DNA of 64,000 nt from contig VGRW01000006.1 of assembly GCA_016875225.1 (NCBI GenBank), positions 24,426 to 88,425 of the forward strand, given 5' to 3'. Positions 61,509-64,000 of this stretch are shown piece by piece. The stretch's first letter is position 1; each line of letters begins with the position of its first letter. Origin of the DNA: Deltaproteobacteria bacterium. GTDB taxonomy: Bacteria > Myxococcota_A > UBA9160 > SZUA-336. A program made the position numbers and the translations under genes. Below the pieces are notes generated by a model. It made no database searches and was not told where the DNA came from. It worked only from the letters and a program-made list of their open reading frames with translations.

Positions 61509-62975
61509 TCAGCTTCCCGTGGCGCTCTCTTCCTCCGGCTGCCGGTAGAGCGTGTTCAGGTAGCCGACGAGGAGCTTCTCGCGGATCGGAACCGGAAGCG
61601 CGTTCAGCACCTCGTTCACGTCCGCCATCCGCTCGGGAAGCGCGTTGCCCGCCGCGCCGCTCATCGCGAGCAGGCCGCGAATCGTGTCGTCGCCGATCGA
61701 GGCCGGATCGACGTTCGCGAACGCGGCGCTGATCTTCGCGGCGAGCTCGCCGCTTACGAGCGAGCGCGCCTTCTCCACGCACTCGCGCAGGTCGGCGAGC
61801 ATCGCGTCCACCCAGCGCACGTTCGAGGGCATGATCGAGAGGTGGATGTTCTCGCGCGAGCTCGCGAAGCCGAGCTGCGGCTGGATGTACCAGCCGCGGA
61901 GCTTCATCTCGTCGATCACGTGGAAGACGCTGACCGTGTCCGAGGCGAACGCGACCAGGTTCATCTCGGGCCGGCCGAGCAGGCGAAGGTCGGGCATCGC
62001 CTCGATCGCGTCCGCGATGCGACGCGTCGCATCGAGCACCTGGCGCGCGATCTCCAGGTAGCCCTCGTCTCCGAAGTGGTTCAGCACCGCCCAGGCCGCC
62101 GCCAGCGGGCCGATCGACTTCGTGCTCTGCACGGTGGGGTTGATCACGGTGTAGCCGGTCCAGTTCGCACACGCGTACATCTGGTACTTCCGCAGCTCGG
62201 CGCTGCGATAGAGGATCACCGACGCGCCCTTCGCAGCGAACGCGTACTTGTGGAAGTCCATCGAGACGCTCGTCACGCCGGGCACGCTGAAATCGAAGTC
62301 GGGCACGGACGCGCCGAGCCGCCGGAAATAGGGCAGCAGGAAGCCGCCCATGCAGCCGTCGACGTGGAAGAGCAGGTCGCGCTCCAGGGCGATCTGGCCG
62401 AGCTCGCGGATCGGATCGACCACGCCGTGGGCGTAGGAGACGGCCGATCCGACCATGAGGATCGTGTTCTCGTCGATGGCCTCGCGCATGGCGAGCGGGT
62501 CGGCGCGGAAGCTCTTCGCGTCGACGGGCACGGTTCGCACGCCGACGTCCAGGTAGTGGCAGGCCTTGTGGAACGCCGCGTGCGCGGTGGTCGGCAGCAG
62601 CACGTGTGGCGAGGTCGCCTTCGGCCGGTTCGCCCGCGCGAAGTCCCGCGCGGCCTTCACCGCGCAGATGATCGACTCCGTGCCGCCGCTGGTGAAGTTG
62701 CCGACCACGTTCGCGTCGCCGCGCAGGTGGGCGGCCGCCATCGCGACGAGCTCGTTCTCGAGCCGCATCCCGCTCGGGAAGGCCGTCGGGTCGAGCGCGT
62801 TCTCGGTCAGGTACATCGTGTACGCGCGCTTGATCACCGCCTCGGCCTCCGCGCCGGGGTCGTACACGTACGCCCAGACCCGGCCGTCGCGCCAGTTCAC
62901 GTCGTCCTTGCGGAACGTCTCGAGGCGGCGGAACAGCTCCTCGGTCTCGAGGCCGCGCTTCGGAATCGTGGTCAT
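61509..62975 (-). CDS. PLP-dependent decarboxylase / sphingosine-phosphate-lyase-like enzyme
   Basis: 488 residues from ATG 62975. Group II PLP decarboxylase fold: 'GNFTSGGTESI' (~95), 'FHVDGCMGGF' with the pyridine-binding Asp (~205), and 'MDFHKYAFAAKG' with the Schiff-base Lys near 240. 'NFTSGGTESI' and 'VDGCMGGFLLP' are characteristic of sphingosine-1-phosphate lyase-like and glutamate/tyrosine decarboxylase relatives. The substrate may be an amino acid or a phosphorylated amino alcohol. Convergent with the esterase gene (18-bp gap), divergent from the small membrane protein gene. Confidence 0.86.
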   Translation of the reverse strand: MTTIPKRGLETEELFRRLETFRKDDVNWRDGRVWAYVYDPGAEAEAVIKRAYTMYLTENALDPTAFPSGMRLENELVAMAAAHLRGDANVVGNFTSGGTESIICAVKAARDFARANRPKATSPHVLLPTTAHAAFHKACHYLDVGVRTVPVDAKSFRADPLAMREAIDENTILMVGSAVSYAHGVVDPIRELGQIALERDLLFHVDGCMGGFLLPYFRRLGASVPDFDFSVPGVTSVSMDFHKYAFAAKGASVILYRSAELRKYQMYACANWTGYTVINPTVQSTKSIGPLAAAWAVLNHFGDEGYLEIARQVLDATRRIADAIEAMPDLRLLGRPEMNLVAFASDTVSVFHVIDEMKLRGWYIQPQLGFASSRENIHLSIMPSNVRWVDAMLADLRECVEKARSLVSGELAAKISAAFANVDPASIGDDTIRGLLAMSGAAGNALPERMADVNEVLNALPVPIREKLLVGYLNTLYRQPEEESATGS

Positions 62976-63078
62976 CGCTGCTCCTCCTGGCCCCGGTCGC
63001 GAGGCACCGAGCCGCAGTCTCGCACACACCGCGAGAAGCTCGACAGCGGATCGCGATCCCGCTACGGGATCACTCGAC

Positions 63079-63627
63079 GTGGATGCCACCGGCAGCAATG
63101 TCGCCCGGATCGAGCTCGCGCTCCGCGAGGTCAACCAGCTCTTCCACACGCTCGACCCGTCTCCGTTCCGCGAGCGCTCGCTCGACGAGGCGGCCGAGGC
63201 GTTCATCGTCAGCTGGGCGCGCGATCTGCCGCACAAGGCGGAGCTCGAGCTGCTGGTCCACGTGCGCGGGCCGCTTCCAGATGAGGAGCTCTCGGCGCAG
63301 GTCGCGGCAGCGGTGCAGAGTCACTTTCTCTACCGCGCCGAGGTCAAGCAGCGCGAGTTCCGCCAGCTGATGTCGCGCGGGCGCACCAGCCTGATGATCG
63401 GCCTCGGCTTCATGACCGTGTGCGTGCTGGTCGGAAACGCGCTGGCCGAGGTGGGAAGCTCCGCGCTGTTCCAGCTCGGCCGCGAGAGCCTGCTGATCGG
63501 CGGCTGGGTCGCCATGTGGCGCCCGATCGAGATCTTCCTCTACGACTGGTGGGGCGTTCGGCGGCAGCAGCGTGACTTCGAGCGCCTCGCGCGAATGCCG
63601 GTGCGGATCAAGGCGAAGCCCGGCTGA
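63079..63627 (+). CDS. Hypothetical two-pass membrane protein
   Basis: 182 residues from GTG 63079; the true start could be slightly different because no clear ribosome-binding site is seen. N-terminal ~110 residues are soluble and charged ('LPHKAELELLVHVRG'). Two hydrophobic segments follow at ~118-138 and ~150-165, then 'YDWWGVRRQQRDFERLARM'. No known family recognised. Related uncharacterised proteins may exist, but I cannot say. Confidence 0.6.
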   Translation: MDATGSNVARIELALREVNQLFHTLDPSPFRERSLDEAAEAFIVSWARDLPHKAELELLVHVRGPLPDEELSAQVAAAVQSHFLYRAEVKQREFRQLMSRGRTSLMIGLGFMTVCVLVGNALAEVGSSALFQLGRESLLIGGWVAMWRPIEIFLYDWWGVRRQQRDFERLARMPVRIKAKPG

Positions 63628-63696
63628 TCGCGGGCTCTGCGACCTCGTTGACAGACGCGCCGAGCGTGACGAGCCATGGGAACAAGGAGGTTTTAC

Positions 63697-63900
63697 ATGC
63701 GTTCGATCGTTGCTCTCGGTGTTCTGTCTCTGTTCGTGCTGCCCGCGCTTCCGGCTCGGGCCAATTGGGATGTGAAAGCGAAGCTGACCTGCTACGAGTC
63801 CTTCGAAGGCAAGCTCGCGAAGCTCAAGGGAACGGAAACGGATCTGATCGCGGCCTGTCTGGACGTGGAGCCCGGGTCCTGCGGCATAGAGTGTGTATGA
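63697..63900 (+). CDS. Small exported cysteine-containing protein
   Basis: 67 residues. AAGGAGG seven bases before the ATG is the strongest ribosome-binding site in the window and decides this start over an upstream in-frame ATG at 63676. Signal peptide 'MRSIVALGVLSLFVLPALPARA' in part (cleavage near residue 22), then a 45-residue mature part with four cysteines, able to form two disulfides. Function unknown. Confidence 0.68.
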   Translation: MRSIVALGVLSLFVLPALPARANWDVKAKLTCYESFEGKLAKLKGTETDLIAACLDVEPGSCGIECV

Positions 63901-63937
63901 GCGAGGGTGAAAGGAGAGCGGCGTACACTCCTGGTTG

Positions 63938-64000
63938 ATGAAAACCAGAACGCTCGTCGAACGTCGACGGGCGCAGGAGGACGCCGCTCGTGATCAGCAT
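63938..64000 (+). CDS. Possible 5' end of a further gene (cut by window edge)
   Basis: From ATG 63938 the frame stays open to the last base and encodes a basic start (MKTRTLVERRRAQED). A second candidate is GTG 63990, with AGGAGG about 9 bp upstream in another frame. I cannot decide between them or identify the product. Confidence 0.2.
   Translation, partial: MKTRTLVERRRAQEDAARDQH

Noticed and set aside
63911..63988. 9-bp inverted repeat GAGCGGCGT / ACGCCGCTC near the window end
   Set aside because: Arms are about 65 bp apart and made of GC-rich sequence expected by chance; not a terminator shape.
1..64000. tRNA, rRNA, CRISPR arrays, integrase or complete insertion sequences
   Set aside because: No cloverleaf, ribosomal RNA motif, regular spacer repeat or transposase motif was seen on either strand; the only mobile-element-like sign is the decayed region at 4.8-7.8 kb.

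Overview
This is a very GC-rich chromosomal stretch with no RNA genes, complete mobile elements or CRISPR arrays. Gene density is high, stop/start overlaps of 4 bp are common, and GTG or TTG starts are frequent. A lipobox lipoprotein, Sec-type signal peptides, a complete menaquinone operon and a secreted protein with MopE-like and dockerin-like tails suggest a Gram-negative, menaquinone-using, myxobacterial or other deltaproteobacterial-type lineage, probably uncultured. The taxonomy is inference; no marker gene is present.

1-9.4 kb: acyl-CoA genes (MaoC end, acyl-CoA dehydrogenase, a tandem CaiB/BaiF fusion, an SDR). A scar at about 4.8-7.8 kb follows. It holds a decayed second copy of the 3' end of fadD3, a winged-helix gene followed by a broken nucleotidyltransferase-like gene, and an orphan lipoprotein. 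Then comes the intact fadD3.

9.4-26.9 kb: a steroid-catabolism island. ipdA-ipdB-ipdC-echA20-fadA6-SDR run as one operon, with ipdF, fadD3, a thiolase-like protein, a MaoC hydratase, a FATP-type acyl-CoA synthetase and an MFS transporter nearby. On the other side are a ketosteroid-isomerase-like protein, a TetR regulator, a KstD-family dehydrogenase and an enoyl-CoA hydratase. The Ipd/Ech/Fad proteins closely resemble, from memory, the mycobacterial enzymes that degrade the last two (C and D) steroid rings (HIP pathway). A second tandem CaiB closes this part.

27-34.9 kb: DUF1214 protein, sulfotransferase, epimerase, glyoxalase-fold protein and a small zinc-ribbon membrane protein; then an acyl-CoA desaturase, a Baeyer-Villiger-type monooxygenase and a luciferase-like oxidoreductase.

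34.9-44.8 kb: one minus-strand operon, merR-menG-menF-menD-menH-menB-menA-menC-menE, giving the chorismate-to-menaquinone pathway except for a dedicated DHNA-CoA thioesterase. A perfect 8-bp-arm palindrome sits directly in front of the MerR start.

44.8-64 kb: a DUF2231 membrane protein, a frameshifted CHASE-PAS hybrid histidine kinase, an exported SBP56-family protein, a phosphatase, a nitrilase, and a ferredoxin / SCP2-like / diiron ferritin-like group with a divergent TetR gene. After these come a flavin monooxygenase, a glyoxalase-fold protein, a 1,114-residue secreted protein, an HSL-type hydrolase, a PLP decarboxylase-family enzyme and two small hypothetical proteins.
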